Source of the DNA: Triplophysa rosa
Lineage: Eukaryota > Chordata > Actinopteri > Cypriniformes > Nemacheilidae
Direction of reading: 5' to 3'
NCBI RefSeq assembly: GCF_024868665.1
Contig: NC_079907.1
Span: forward strand, 15,640,413-15,704,412
DNA: 64,000 nucleotides
Shown here: in pieces, positions 1-15,300 of the stretch
How the letters are laid out: each line of letters begins with the position of its first letter
How positions within the stretch are numbered: position 1 is the first letter of the stretch
Made by a program: the position numbers and the translations under genes
The notes under the pieces: generated by a model
Told to the model about the DNA's origin: nothing
What the model saw: only the letters and a program-made list of their open reading frames with translations
Database searches by the model: none

Positions 1-808
1 TTACTATTAGCTCCTTTTACAAAACTGCATATCCTATGGATATGTAAAATATGTGTAGTATATATTTAGTTGTACACTGATGAGTGTGAGCTTGTTTAAG
101 AATTTAAATAAAATAATCTGTCAAGATTCTTTTTATGTGTGTGCTGCAACCAGATTTTTAATCTTTCCAGATTTTAAAACTCCTGTAGTCTGAGCCAGGT
201 TTAAGATTTTAAATAAGAGAATATGTCAAGATTCTCCTTATGTGTGTGCTGCAACCAGAATTTAAAATCTGTCAGGATTTTAAAACTCCTGTAGTCTGAC
301 CCAGGCTTCAGTCCTGTATAGCCACCGTACTGTACCAATCCATGTTACTAGTAAGAGAACATCCTTCACACACTTTCTGTGTATCTGTATGTAGAAACGT
401 TCCTGTTTTACCCATTTTTTAGCATCTCTGCAGTTTTCTTCCTACTATTTAGTAGCTCAGTTTGAAGTTGTCTGATAGTTTGGTCAATAGCATGTGTATG
501 ACCCAAACATCAACAACACTTTCTTCCATTCTTTTTGTAGATTGACAGCCTGAATCCTTAATCACTTGCATTACAAGGTGTCTATCTCTTATTGTGCTCC
601 CAGGTTTGGACAGACCAATTCATTTGGTAAGTGTGTGAATCTATATGATGCTAGTCTAAAATAAGTCAGATATTCTGCCATTAACTACTGTATGCAATGC
701 TTAGTTGATAACTCTGGGCTTGTTTCATAATTCAACGTCTTAAAAGCATGCAATGCCCATAACAAGTGAAGTGGCCCTGATTTTTATCAGGGACATGACA
801 AGCCGCAC
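1..808. other. Intron downstream of exon e40
   Basis: No coding homology was seen on either strand in this stretch; the next stalk exon must lie outside the window. It is AT-rich and contains the 105-bp direct duplication listed separately. Confidence 0.7.
94..308. repeat. Two-copy tandem duplication, period 105 bp
   Basis: The blocks 94-198 and 199-303 align end to end with a 105-bp period. Both contain gtcaagattct, tgtgtgtgctgcaaccaga and aaaactcctgtagtctga. They differ by scattered substitutions, so the duplication is not recent. Confidence 0.85.
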
Positions 809-1042
809 CTGAGCCGTGGTGCTGTTGAGCTTCTCCAAGCCATTTTCCAGTCGTTCCATCTTCGTGGTGAGATCCTTTTTCTTAAGCGCCAGCAAGTTCT
901 GATACAGCTTGATCTGCTCCAGGAAGGACTTGGGTGTAGTGTAGTTATACCGCCTCTCATTGGCTAGGTAGTCCCTCGAGGTCTTGTTCACGCTTACATG
1001 CACATAGGCCATGAACTTACTCACTGAGTCCTTCACCTCTGG
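809..1042 (-). CDS. dnah9: dnah9 exon e40: stalk base
   Basis: Seventy-eight codons from [20 protein letters not shown] to [14 protein letters not shown]. It includes [20 protein letters not shown], the invariant motif before the stalk, followed by the first heptads of coiled-coil CC1, which leads to the microtubule-binding tip. Acceptor cccacatctag, donor CAG/gtgcgg. The next exon lies before position 1. Confidence 0.97.
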
Positions 1043-3316
1043 CTAGATGTGGGAATATTAACAATGCAGTTACGTTTTTTTAATACATTAAACATTACAA
1101 TTGCAAGAAATGTTACATTACTGGGGCATCATTTTCCTATGAAATATTATGTGAAGACTTGACTGATGTCTTGACCAATTTAATTATTTTCCTCACGACT
1201 TCAGGCGGCCCACACTTCCCAAAAAATTACAATCGGCATTGAACGGCATTTGCACCTAAATCCGTTAGAGTCAGTTTCATTCTGAGATCACGTTGAGATG
1301 GATTACTGCGGCAAGAGGCCGGTGCAGAAAATCACTTACCTCCTGGGACTTTTCAATTTGATCTCAGTGCTTTGGATTGAGGTAATCGTGATAAAAATCA
1401 TGCAAAGAAATTTTGTTTCTTGCTAACCCAGGTCAAATGTTCTTTCGCCGCCCTGTTGATATGTGTTTAGGTGGGTGGCTCACCTGGATGTGCTCTACCT
1501 CCTGTAGGAACCTCAGACTGACCGACTCCAAGGCCTCCTGTGGCCACTCGTGGAACCAATTGATGGCAGTGCAGTTGACCACCGCTGGAAATTTTCGACT
1601 GCGTACTCTGAGCTTGCTGCCCACCGGTGAGAAACACAGGGCCACCTGCAGGAACAGAACCTTATGATAGTAAAATGCTCACCTAGATTTAAGGGAAACT
1701 TTTTATTGCAAGAACTGGAAACGCAATATTTGATGCTCGACCAAAAAGCATTTACAGAGAAATGTACAGAGCTTAATTGTTCTCGAAGGCTGTGGGCACT
1801 GTGCTGGTTCGTGAATCATTCTTGCTCACGCACTTTGAGTTGCCTACGAACGCGGTCGATGAAGAACTTCCAGCAGTTTTCCCTCGTGTCCGTGAGACCC
1901 AGGCCACGCACTTCATTTCTTAAAGAACCGATGATGTTCTCCACCTCGTCATCAGGAAAGAGATCAGGGATTTCACCTGTGACCAAGGCAAAAGAAAGAT
2001 GAAGTCGAGGCGAGGTTGTTTAAACTCTGTTCTGACACTAAAGAAACTGAAGTGTTCAGTGTGCCATCGGTCTTAAAGCAGATTTGGAGCACCAGCATGA
2101 TAAAGCGCTCTGAAAAATTGTCTTAAGGCAAAAAATGTGGGAATGGCCAATAAAGCTGAAACTATTAAATCTAATCTATGATATGTCATACAATATGTCA
2201 ACAAACCGTATGTGCTTTGAAATGTCTTAAAGGGACGGTTCACCAAAAAATGAAAATTCTGTCATCATTTACTACTATTGCAGTCAGTGGTGGCCATGAA
2301 CTGTTTGGTTACAAGCATTCTTCCAAATATATTTCTCTGTTTTAATTGGAAAAAAGAAATCTATACAGATTTGGCATACATTTGATATGCAGACAAGTGG
2401 AGGGTGACTAAATGAAGACAAAATTTTCATTTTTTTTGTACTGTTCCTTTAAACGTGATATGTGGGAGCCATTAATTTGACCACACAGTCATTGGACAAC
2501 ACAACGCTTAAAGGGATAGTTCACCCAAAAATGAAATTCTGTCATCATCTACTCACCCTCAGATTGTTACAAACCTGTAAACATTTCTTTGTCCTGCTGA
2601 ACACAAAGGAAGATATTTGAAAGAATGCCAGTAACCAAACAGATCTCGTCCCCTATGTACTGCCATAGCAGGTAAAATAAATACTATGGGAGTCAATGGG
2701 GGATGAGATCTGTTAGGTTACTCACATTCTTCCAAATATTTTCCTTTGTGTTTAGCAGAACAAAGAAATGTTTACAGGTTTGCAACAATCTGAGGGTGAG
2801 TAGATGATGACAGAATTTTCATTTCTGGGTGAAGTATCCCTTTAAAGAAAGAATTAAAATAATTCAGAGTAAAAATCTAGATACACACAACTAAGTCATG
2901 CTTTCCAGTTTTGTACTAAATGAGCACAGGAATTAGATTTAATCTCTAACACTTTACAATAAGGTTGTATTTGTTAACTTTAGCTCATTTGTATCTCTTC
3001 TTAAACCTTTTTAAAATAATGTCTATTGATTTTAGAGGAAGGAAATTGTTACATCCTTCACCAAGTAATGCAGAGCCAATACAAACAGCCACAAATTATA
3101 AATTCTCCTAGTAGTGTTTGATCATACGCTTAAATGGGATTTAATGGGATTATATAAAGACTCAACAGAGAATGTATTTTGAAGAAATTACTTTCTTTCA
3201 AGGTCCACAACAGAATGCGTAGAAAGTGTTATGACCTTATTACGTGTTGGTATGGTAATGCTACTGAGGTACAATAGAAATCATAAAGAAAAGTGGTAAC
3301 TATGACAACTGTGATA

Positions 3317-3385
<69 letters not shown>

Positions 3386-6300
3386 GTAACATATACAACT
3401 GTATATACACAGTAGACACTATTGAACCTTTCTGTCCTAACATGAACATACTAGTGAGTCATAAGACAAGTAGGGATCAGTAAACCAGTCTCATGACCCT
3501 GTCTTTAGGAAACAGCCAAATGAAAATCTCATTAAGATTATCCCAATACTCATGATGTTGCTTACAGAAATATCGAAACTATTGCCAAGCTCAAAAAGGA
3601 AGACATTCAAAGCGTATCATCATCTTGTACAGTGCGTCTCCTATAGCTGGCAGACAAAGCACTACTTGATGCCACATGGGTTCAGACACAGCAAGCCTTA
3701 CCAGATGCTAAAAGGTCGTTCACCAACACTAGGAACTTCTCGTCTGTGACCTGGGCATCTGTCATGAGGAACACCGTGCCAATATTCTTCACGCCAGCTT
3801 TGATGTACAACGTGGCCAAATCGCTCTAAAAATACACAAAACAACATTCAAATGCCACCGTGCTCCACTTCCCTGGAGAAGTCCCTGAAGAACACTTGAA
3901 ATAAAACATATTTTGGGCATAAAAGTTCATGAGGTATGTACACAGTAATGCGCAAAATGTGTTCAAGAAGTCCTCTGTGTACTTTTAATTATTCCCGTAT
4001 ATTTTAGACTGCGTTTTCATGCATAGACGGTTTAAACTCTGATGAGTAGCATTACAATAAAAATCGGAAAGGGCAAAAAGCAAGCCTTCGCATGTCTCAT
4101 AAATGTGATTTAGAGCAATATGCTGTAACCGATTCGCTAACGTTGTTTTGTTTGGATGCTGTAATAAACGGAGCGTTAATCGTTAAACCTTCAGATCAGG
4201 GATGGAGTATCCTTTCTTCAGAGTGATCTGAAACACCTCCAGGGAGCTGATGAACGCAGCCAGCCTCGTGAGGCTCTGCTTACCGCTGCCTCCCACTCCC
4301 ACCAACAGTGCGTTCCCCCTGGGAGACTCCAGGATCCGATTGATACGGCAACTGAAGCGGGTGAGAAGAGTAAAGATGAAGTTTCAGGAAGTGAAATAGT
4401 GGAGTATCAAACAGTATAATAGAGGATTATACTTATTAAAGGGATAGTTCACCCAAAATAGAAAATCATGTATTTACCCTCTTCTCATTGTAAACCTGTA
4501 TGACTTTCTTTCTTCTGCAGAACACAAAAGATATTTTGAAGAATGTTGTCAACCGAACAACGGCGGTACCCATTGACTTGCATTGGTTTCGTGTCCATAC
4601 AATAAAAGTGAATGGGTACCGCCATTGTTCGGTTGCCAACATTCTTCAAAATATCTTTTGTGTTCTGCAGAAGAAAGAAAGTCATACAGGTTTAAAATGA
4701 CATGAGAGTGAGTAAATGATTACAGAATTTTCATTTTTTGGTGTGAAAATATATATCTGCCATTCACTCTTTTTCTACATCATTCTCAAGCAAGCTAAAG
4801 CAGTGCCATGATCTGTCAGCAGTGACAGTTTCTGCGACTTTCTTACATATGAGACATGGCATCCTCGAAGAGAACAAGGTTCAGAGCTGGATTGACTTCA
4901 TTGTAACTGTCAAGGGCTTCCAGCAGGGTCTTGTTCAGGCTCACCCAGGACTGAACCGGCATGTATTTGGGTTCACTGATGCCCGTGGCAAAGTGGCAGT
5001 ACATATTCATCACCTTGGTCTCCTCCAGGGTCCCCTCCGTATCCTGGTGGGAATAAAAACTGGCATTTAGAATTCCATTAAATATTAAAAGTTGAATAAC
5101 CAGTGTTGCTACTCTGGGAGCCAAATCATAAAACTGTTTTAAAATGAACTGCCACCCTGAGATTTCACAGTCGTTGGATAGCGAACTGCAATCTACTGTT
5201 TGTAAAACCAACATAAATTCTGTGTATTTCTTGTTGATCTGGCTTGTTATGCAGTAGAACGTGTCAGGGGTGACCAGGGAGCGGAGCAGGATTTCTGTTT
5301 GTGTGATGATCAGATGCTTCTTCAAAGGAAAGCAGCAGTGGACTATTTCTCTCCTTCACCTTCTTGTAGACCATTCTGACATAAATCTCATGAGATGGGG
5401 GGAAGCAAAAAAAAACATTTTCCCAATTTGCTGGACTGATGGCAGTCTGAGCTGACATGGTTTTGCTCTGATTAGCATGAGCTCTCACAGCAGCGCCCTG
5501 TCCGGCCTCTAATGACTCCATCCGCAGCAGCAAACCTCTCACCTCATAGAACTTTTTCACCATTTCCGACTGGAGCTTGTCAAACGTGGCGAAATCTTTG
5601 TCGTCCACCATCTTGTCGCGGTACACTCGGTTGGACTCGTGAAGGTAGATCTTTACCAGGTCCTGAGGAGTCCGCAAACACTCGCTGGTGCAAAACAAGA
5701 TGCCCTGTCAAACCAAACAAACTGTTTTCAAGACAATAGCATAGGACTAGGCGAAAACAGGGTGTGGGTATGTATCGAATCGACAGTACACCTTTCTCAA
5801 TAACGATAAAACATTTTTTTGATACATCGTTTTAGTTTTCATCATCACAAAATTGTTCATGTGTTTAAAAGATGTGTCTGTTTAAACGCACGTGATTTTA
5901 CTCTCACAGTTTTTTAGACATACATGTATGCCCACGCACACCCGACACACGCACATAGACAGTCACGCAAGTTCTCCTTTTCGTCTTATTACTCTTAAAC
6001 TGTCAAATACACAAAAGTTTATTTAAAAAATACACAAGGTTCATATAAACACAGCTGATAACAATGGATGTGCATCAGCATTAGGTCTTAAAGTGACAGT
6101 AACCTATTAAAAAAGTATTTTTCTTCTTCAGAAAATTTGTGAAATAGTTGTGAAAATGAAATTGTTCATATTTGTGTGATTTTGATAAGTCTATTTGTTA
6201 CCAAAGCATTTGGTAGTAATACAGTTAAAATTGAAAAAAACAAACATGATGAATAATACAGTGGTTCATTCAAACTTATTTCCTACTGTTCTTTGTTTAA

Positions 6301-9300
6301 AAAAGGTTATAAAAATGTATCAATAATCATCGATATGAAACATTATAGACGGTTTCAGCGGCAACATCATAAATAAACATTATGTGGCCCAAATTTTAAT
6401 TCTGGTAAACCTCCGCACAGAATCAATAACTGTTGGGTGGTTTTAATTAAATTTTATCTAAGTAATATACAGTAAAATAATAATCTACATTAATATTAAT
6501 TTAAATATGAATTTTATATCAAATAAATTGTTATATTTCTAGCCACTAGCCAAACTGATAAACAAACAGGACCGGGAGTTAACTTGGGGTCAGGCTCGTC
6601 CGTCCAATTTTTTAAGCTCTATCGCCGAGTCCTACAACAAAACCTTTATCAGTTTTATACACCCGTTTCAATTGTCAATTAGTTCCTATTAATGCTTTGT
6701 AATACTGTGGCAAAGCAACACAACATTGCTACTCAATTCAACTAAATGATGAGTGACGAGAGCAAACCAATTTATCTCCAGCAACCTCCAATGATTTTGG
6801 GCAGGAATTACACGCTATGATCTGTGTAATGCCATATATCCCAACACAGCCCTTTAATATCTGCAATTACATAAAGTGACGGAAATTAATCTATATTGTT
6901 GACCAAACCACATTTGGCCATGTAGCCAGTAGAGGCTCCCAACTGTTACACATTCATTGTTTATGAAAAAGCATAAACGCCTTTTTACGTGTCTAAAGTT
7001 AACCCTTTCTATCCATCGCCACAAATATTTAATATAACAATTAACAGAAGTGACTGAGAGATTTTCCAAAATAATAAAATCGATCGCAACATTGACTCGG
7101 GAACCTCGGCTGAGGCCAATAGTCATTCCTAATCTGAACGCATGAATGGATCCCTGAAACCATCATCTTGTGTGATCCACAACTCGCTGGTGCTGGCGTC
7201 TCAAATTCGTATCGATTAGCTATCAAGAGGCAGGATAAACAGCCTCTCGGTTGTGTGGGCTAACCCTTAGTCCATACACAGCCCTTGATTTACAACAAGC
7301 ACCTGTCCAATTTCTCTGCACCGTTCATTCTGACACTTTGACGCTTCCTCTAACTTCTATAAGCATGGCTTTGCTGGAGCACTTTGCCATTCGGAAAATT
7401 AGCTTCATTCTGGCATAAGCTTGGACTGAACTCCATCTGCCCCATATTTAGTTGCCGTCCTTCCATTGTAAATATAAAGTCTAGAAAATATATAACAAAC
7501 CTATTTATTAGTAAATTATAGTAATATTTAAGGAATAATTGTGCTGGTTCTACATTACAGTAAATGCTGGATCGTAATGTACTATCAAGCCATCCAGCTT
7601 GTCCAGATGGTCATATTACTTATAATACTATACAGAATGATGGATCTTTATTTAGATATAGGCTCGGTAAACTTATAAATAATAAACAACCATAAAACAC
7701 ATTGCACGTTCATGCTGCTACAGTAGTTTATTGAATGTTAAAGTCACTATTAAATCAAAACTGCCCATTTGTATTTTTATAGAGTACTACAGTGTTTTTT
7801 ATAAATATTCATCTGTGCAGGTCACTATTTATTTATTCATTTCTTGATATATTTTTATTAGTTAATGTACGTACCTCTTTAAATCTTTAATAATTTGTCA
7901 AATAGCCAGGTTTCCGAATTTCATGGAATGTTTTTTTGATTCCAGAGGCCATTTCATTTGGATATATTGTACAGTATGTCAAAAAATGAAAAAACCTAAT
8001 CGCAACGTCCTACTTTAACAGTGAGAGTTGTGACCCTTTTTTTTCACAAATTGTCATAACACAATACTTATATACACACATACACGGGTTTGTTGTGGAA
8101 ATGACAACATTTTTGGAATGAACTTGACAACGGAAATGACATCACAACAATGGGTTGTACAGTTTTTTTGTATAATTTGTGTAATAGCATAACATTTACA
8201 TCATTTTTATTTTGTCAGTGTTTTTAGATTATTACAGTTTTTAAATGTTTTATTAGAGATGCACCGATACTAAATATTTCCATCAATACCGACAGCCGAT
8301 TATTCAAAGTGATACCGATACCCATAGTTCGGTGCTAATATTAACTGGCATAATTTCTGATGATTAAAAAGAATGTTTCTTAACTTTCTTAATGCTATCA
8401 ATTCATATAATGACTATTCACATTAAACATCAAACTGGTGATGTTTCTTAACATTTACTATACACAGAGCACAAATTCATTGCATTTTCATGTCCTCTTT
8501 TGATTGACAGGATGTATCGGCACTGATCATCGGCTGTTTTTAACTATATGGGCCAATAACTTTCATCGACCGATACAGATAACTGGCTGATATGTCGGTG
8601 CATTTTAACTTTAACTTTTTTTAAGAATTCAGGTACATGCGATCAGTCTGATGAACATCATCAAGAACTCTGCAGTCCTCATTTTCTAGCACACTGCAGG
8701 CTGCATTCAAGAAACATTGTCTTTGTCAAGCATGTGGCTCTTCAAAGATGCCATTGCCTCAGTGCTCTCCTTTGAAAACAAATAAATCAAACTGATTGCC
8801 CATCGCCGCTCTGCGAGATATAGTCTCGGTCCCTCCCTGCAGTTATGCCCGGACAGCACCCGAGGAAATCTGTTATGATGACATACAGAGCTCTGAACAT
8901 TTAAAAACACAGTGTTGTCGAATCACAGCGGTGCCTTTCCAACTCACAGTGCTCAAATGAGTTCTCTATGGAGCCTAATTATCTCACACACGGGCTATAA
9001 ATTAATGACTTTATGCCAATCAATGTATTGAAATAAGTACCTACTGGCGATATCTGAATGGGAAAGTTTTTCCCTGAACTTTATTAATAACGTTTAAAGG
9101 AAACTTTTCTTTTGCTGAAGGGTGAATAGGCTCCCTCACTTCCTTTCCAATTTTTTTTTAAGTTCACAAAAACTAACTGGATACGATTGTGCCTTTGGGT
9201 CTTTCTTTATGCAACAGGAGACTTGTTATACTGTGTATCTGGAACCAATTAAATGGGTCTGAGTAATCATGAAGCAATCAGCTTCTTCAGCCACTGCGAT

Positions 9301-12300
9301 AAAACACGTAACTCAAAGATGCCAAAAACGTAACTGCATTTTTCAGTAGTGTGAATGTAGTCACTGTCACTTTTCCTAAACTGTAGACTGATGGCAGAAG
9401 GTCTGGACTCCGCGGTGGCTTTCATTGACCAAAGAAAAACAACCAATCACAGTTCGGCTTTGTTTCCAGGTGGTCCGAAAAAGAAGACAACACAACATGT
9501 AACACAATTGTCCCAAAAACCATTAAGAATTTAAGCGATAAAATGACAACTTTGAAACTCCTGCCAGTTTTGAGTGTGCTATGCAGTTGTCAAATTTGAA
9601 GGAGGCTGGGGGTATCTGGGTCCCCCAGGCATTAGAGACCCCTATAAGAGGTAAAAATAGACTTAAGGGTTTCCCTCAGATAAATTTATTTTAGAAAAAT
9701 ATATAATGACTAATCTTAAATTTGTGTACATAAGATACAGTAAATATTACAATGTTTATTTTAGGTGACTTGTCATGTCTCTTTATAAATGTATGTAAGT
9801 GTGCTATATAATTTATTGGTTCTTTGGTGCCTCTCTGATAGAGGTAACTTGAGTGAAAAAATGTATGCTTATACTTGTACATTTTGTGTGTATATCCCTA
9901 CTTGGACAAGCAAATATAGTTTCATACTCAAAGGTGTTGTGTTTAGTATTTAGGAGGATCTATCGACAGAAATGCAATATATTGTTTTCTTAGAATGAGC
10001 TATTTCTATCTACACACCACGGGTCTCCTTTCATGGAATTCTCCATGTTGTTTCTACAGTAGCCCTAAATGGACAAACTGCTCTACAGAGCGTGTTTCGT
10101 AAGTATGTTATCTCAACGCGACAAACATCTTTGTCCAGTCAGAGCCGCCGAGCGAGCCGTTGGTTGCAATTTGCAACCTCACCGCTAGATGCCGCTAAAA
10201 TCTTTTCTTTCTCTCGCTCTCTCCCTCTGTACTGTATTTATCTGGTCTATTTCGGTTTAGCCTTTCTGTGTTTTGTCTGCAGTATTTATTAAAACAGGCT
10301 ACTGAATTCATTACTTGACTATTGCTTAGCAATTATAATTATAATACTTTTACAGAACTTTACATTATTTGGATAACTGGTCAAAAGTTTACTTTTATTT
10401 TGTTGTATACAACTGAATGAAGAATAATACATTTAGTATTGTTTCACAATATTTTCTATTAAAAACCCATTTACAATAATTTTTGCTTTGATATCATTTA
10501 AAGGGATACTTCACCCAAAATTTGTTGTTTTGCTGAACACACAGGAAGAAATTAGGAAGAATGTCAGATCTCACCCACCATTTACTGCCATAGTAGGGAA
10601 AATAAATACTATGGGAGTCAATGGGGGGCGGGGGCGGGGGGGAGATTTGACAATCTTCCAGATATCTTCCTATGTATTCAGCAGAACAAAGAAATGTTTA
10701 CAGGTTTGGAGCAATCTGAGGGTAAAAGATGACCACATTTTCATTTTTGGGTGAAGTGTCCCTTTAAGTCATAAAAAATCAGAGGCTGGTTGCACCAGCT
10801 GTGTATAAGTTACAGTGTAGCCTAGTTTTAACTATAGGCACTAAGTTACAACTTACACACTACTTTGCATTTTTGTGTTGCACCACTACCCAGCAAACCC
10901 TACGTACAAAAATATTTACGGAAGCCTCCTATCAAGAGTAATGGTTTGAATAAAACAGCAGATTGTGTACTTGACACACCTCAATTCTGTAAGTATGATA
11001 ATAATGACATTTACATTGGCAAATTACTTTTAACACAAACCTGTCCCAAACAGTCCCCTACATCAGTCCATGTTGTGCATGTCTAAATAAAATGATTCAT
11101 AAGTTGTATGATCAGTATTTATTTATTAAGACTTATTCATTTTAATTGCAGTTATTGAGTATTATTTATATAGGCCTAGCATGACTGGAGGTAAACATCA
11201 TATGCGTGTGCGCATTACACACAGCCGATTATGTGCCGAGCAATTATTTACTTACAGTAAATAAATCTGTCCTAATGCTGTTTAAGCCTGTCACCTTATT
11301 ATTCCAGTGCCAGATAAATACTGCTGTGATTGCCAACCACAAACAAATACACATTACACAATCTGCTGGTGGTTGTAGTTACCTACTTTTTGTTACTAGA
11401 AACTTGACTGTATAGTTTAACCATAAATTCTGAGTATCTTGTAGCTTAAAAGTTTTAAAGCAGCTTCCCCGAAGGTGCTAAATACTGAATAGACATTTAT
11501 AATAAATAAAGAACCAAAAGCGTCTGGATGAAATCTTTTTCTCTGTGTAAAGATTCACAGACAGAGAAAGTGTCTGGAAATGCGAAGTACTTTGAGGGTG
11601 TCGCGCGGAAACGCTCTCCTCCCTCTCCTTCTGTCCTTAGGCAGCTGAACTGTGAGTTGAATTAGTAAGGCAGAACTAAGGGCTGCACTTCAAATGTTCC
11701 TTCAGCTGCATCTCATCTGTTCCCTCTCTCGCTCTCATTTTGCTTCATTACTCCGACTGCACCCAAAACAATGAGAGGTTCAGAGGCCACCCTCGTCTTT
11801 TTCTTTCTTTCATCATTGGCAAACTGAGGAAACGTAGCCAATAAAGCCACTTTAAAACAATTGAAATCCAAGGAGCGCTTGTTTAAGTCACCGCAATAAC
11901 AAGAAGCGGGATGGCAGTGTGGCTCTTGAAAGGTGGCCGTGCTGAATTGTTTATGCGTGAGCATCTGGCTAATGATGTTGAGCTTCTAAACTAGCTCGAA
12001 AATGGACATGGCGCTCAGGCGGAAACCGTTTAAAATTGGCCACAAGCATGTCTGACTGAGATGCTTTTAATTAATGGATAAAATGGAATTTTACCGGCTT
12101 GTCGGAAGTTAGGTAACTTCCATCAGAACGCGCACATGAAAAGGATCCACGGATGAATGAATTATTTACTTCAGCCTGCAAAGAGAAACAAATCAGCAGC
12201 TGATGGGCTGCCTTTCTGACAGAGATTTAGCCCCGAGGGTCCATTGTCAAACGCTTTTTCAGATATGAACTGATATTCTCAGTTGTACTCTGTAACTTAT

Positions 12301-15300
12301 TTTGGATAAAAATACACAAGAAACAGTTATTGAGCGAGTACATAAAAAAATCAGTCACTTGACTTCAACCCACTTAAAGATAAGTATGCAAAACTGCTGG
12401 AAAACAATAGAACCTTTCCCAAAAAACAGTAGAAAACTGAATGGATTTGATGATCATAATGGGATTTGTATTGGATAAAATGGAAACTATAATCGTTTCT
12501 ACTGGTATGTGATGGATTCCACTGGTGGGATGTTATCAGGCTCATGGCAACCAATAGAACACCTTTAAATTATTTTGGAATAATGCCCAAAACATACAAC
12601 ACAAAGGAATTTTGTAATCGTTTTAATGAAAAAAGCTAATGATTTATAATGGAAACCAACCATTAGAATTTCTGTGATTGGATTTCAGTTTTTTTTCTGA
12701 GATGAAGCTAATTTGTTTATATCCTCAGACCTATATCCTTGATTATAAGATTCTTATTTTAGTTTTTAAATCATTAAATTTATATATATATTTGGCACCG
12801 TCATACCTGTCAGAATTAGTACAGCCATATACTCCGTCGAAGGGACTTAGGTCCGCTGACCTTTCATTGTTAATTGTCCCCTGTGCAAGATTAAAGAATA
12901 GAGGTGACCGTGCATTTGCAGTGGCGGGCCCTAAACTTTGGAATAATCTGTCTTTACATGTTAGAAAGGCCCAAACACTCACTATGTTTAAGTCCAGTTT
13001 AAAACCTATTTTTATAGCTTGCCATTTAACTCAGTGTGAAAGCTGCTATTTTTATTTCATTTTATTCTATTTTACGCTTATCTTATCTTACTTACGAACT
13101 TTTTAATAATTTGTCTTTTTGATTTTCTTATATTGTATTGCTTATGCTTGTACAGCACATTATCGAAGTGCGGTATAGACATGTACACACCTTAATCGCA
13201 CTATTACCGGCATGTAGGAACTTTCGCGGCACTTTGCGACAGGTTACGCACACGCACTGCAGTGGACAGCCGCTTCGTTTTACAGCAAACAACATGGCTT
13301 CAAGCAAGAAAGCACATTTTGGTCCGAACGGGAAACAAGAAAGATGCCAACAATTCTAGAAAATAAATGAAACACCAAAAACTGTATTTGGTACCATGAC
13401 GAAGACGAACTGTTTGTTGATACATGAAATTATGGAGGAAATGTCGAACGGCGTCGCTTAGTAATGACGTATGCCATTAATCGAACTATGTAGTGTAACA
13501 TGTAAAACGGGAACACAAAAGGTATATTCTTAAAGCAACTCATGTGAACACCTTAATCGTAATATTATCTTACTCAGAATAAATCAAATAATTTGATTAC
13601 TGACGTCCATGTAAACGTGGTCATTCACACACAGAACAGCCAGATGACATACTGTATTTAAATAACTGGATTCCGCGTCCGCATCTAGGTATATGGACTC
13701 AATGCAGCCGGAAAAATAGACTAAACTAAGTAATATAGAGGTGTGCCATTGATTAATGTCACACACAAACAAGCATGACGACAAACGCACTTCACACAAA
13801 CACGCAGCTCTGTTTAATGCACCTGTCAAACTGTATCGCACGCGTGCTACACTGGCTAATTACTCTTAGCACAAACCGATTCTTTCGTAGCATGTGCGAC
13901 ATATATGTTGCACTGTACAGCCCTGTCTAAAAGGCAAATGATTATGCATACTGCATAAGTAAGTAAGTAATAATTTCTTGCTTAGTATTTTTTACTTGTT
14001 TTGCAGTACAAATATCTGAGAATTCTTAAATAAAGTTTGTTTCAAAAGCCATATGAGATGATGAAATGGCTTGTTTTCTGAGAGAAATAATCAAAATGAA
14101 AAGAGTTTGTGCTTAAAACAAGGGAAAAATTGCCAGGGGGTAGGAAAAAGGTCATCATTTACTCACCCTCAGGTTGTTCCAAACTTTTATAACGTTTGTT
14201 GTTCAGTTGAACACAAAAGAAGATATTTAGAAAATAGTTTGTAACCTAACAGGTCTGGGGCACTATTGACTACCCTAGTAAATAAAACAACTACTACGGT
14301 AGTCAATAGTGCCTGTTTGGTTACAAACTTTCTTCAAAATATCTTCTTTTGTGTTCAACAGAACAAAGAAATGAATGTAGGTTTGAAACAACTCGAGGGT
14401 GAGTAAATGATGACAGAATTTTCATTTTTGGGTGAAATATGCCTTTAAGAATTTTTAGATATTTGAACTTTAAAAAGACAATTTTTTTAAGTGCAAAATT
14501 ATTATAAAGACTATTAATCTTCCAACACTGACATAACAGCAAGTCATTTCCCTCCCAAAGACATTCAGACAGCGCAGAGAGTGACGGCTGGGATAAACAT
14601 TTTATTATAAAAAGATTAATACTTCAATCTTTTTCAGCGTGAGCGGACCTGAGGCTTGCATCCCTTTAAGTACCTGAAAAATATTGGAGAGATCACGGAG
14701 ATTGAAGATGTAGTGGAATTTGATGGCGGTTGGCAGGAATGTGGTGGTCAAACGCTGATGGAATGCCAATGCCAGCTGTACCAGCTGAGAACAGCTCTTT
14801 TGCAGAACTTGTGGGAATCCCTCACCACGGAGGTGTTGACTTAAGATGCTGCAGTAGATGGTGTTCAGGGCGTCCACTCCGGGGAACGAGAGAGCAAATA
14901 TGGAGAAATGCCTCTGAAATGGACAATATTTACAGTATGAACATGTAGAGGCGTTAAAAATGTGTTATTGAAGTTTTGTCAAGTATCTGATTAAAAACAA
15001 TAGGATGCAGAAGGGGAGATATGTGTTTAATTCGCAGTCCTGAGCGTGTACCTGCAGTCGGGGGTTGATGGTGAAGCTGCCTGAGGTGGGGTTCATGCAG
15101 GACACGTACTGCACATTGTGGATCTCCTTCAACTGCAGCTTGCTCCTGTCGTACCTGAGAGGACACAGCGTTCCGTCAGTCACACCTACGCCACGCACAC
15201 AAAAGCACGCACGGGGGCCGCTCTGTATGCATGCCGCGTCTATCTTAAATCCACTGCAGCTCAAAGAAACACACTGACTTCGGCTCTGATCTACACGTAA

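Noticed and set aside
4485..4700. Paired 66-codon frames on opposite strands
   Set aside because: They are mirror images created by the MITE palindrome.
5264..5542. Extension of exon e34 through its open frame
   Set aside because: Dynein similarity ends at the GAG/gtgaga donor, and joining e35 there restores the family sequence KKFYE-DTEG in phase.
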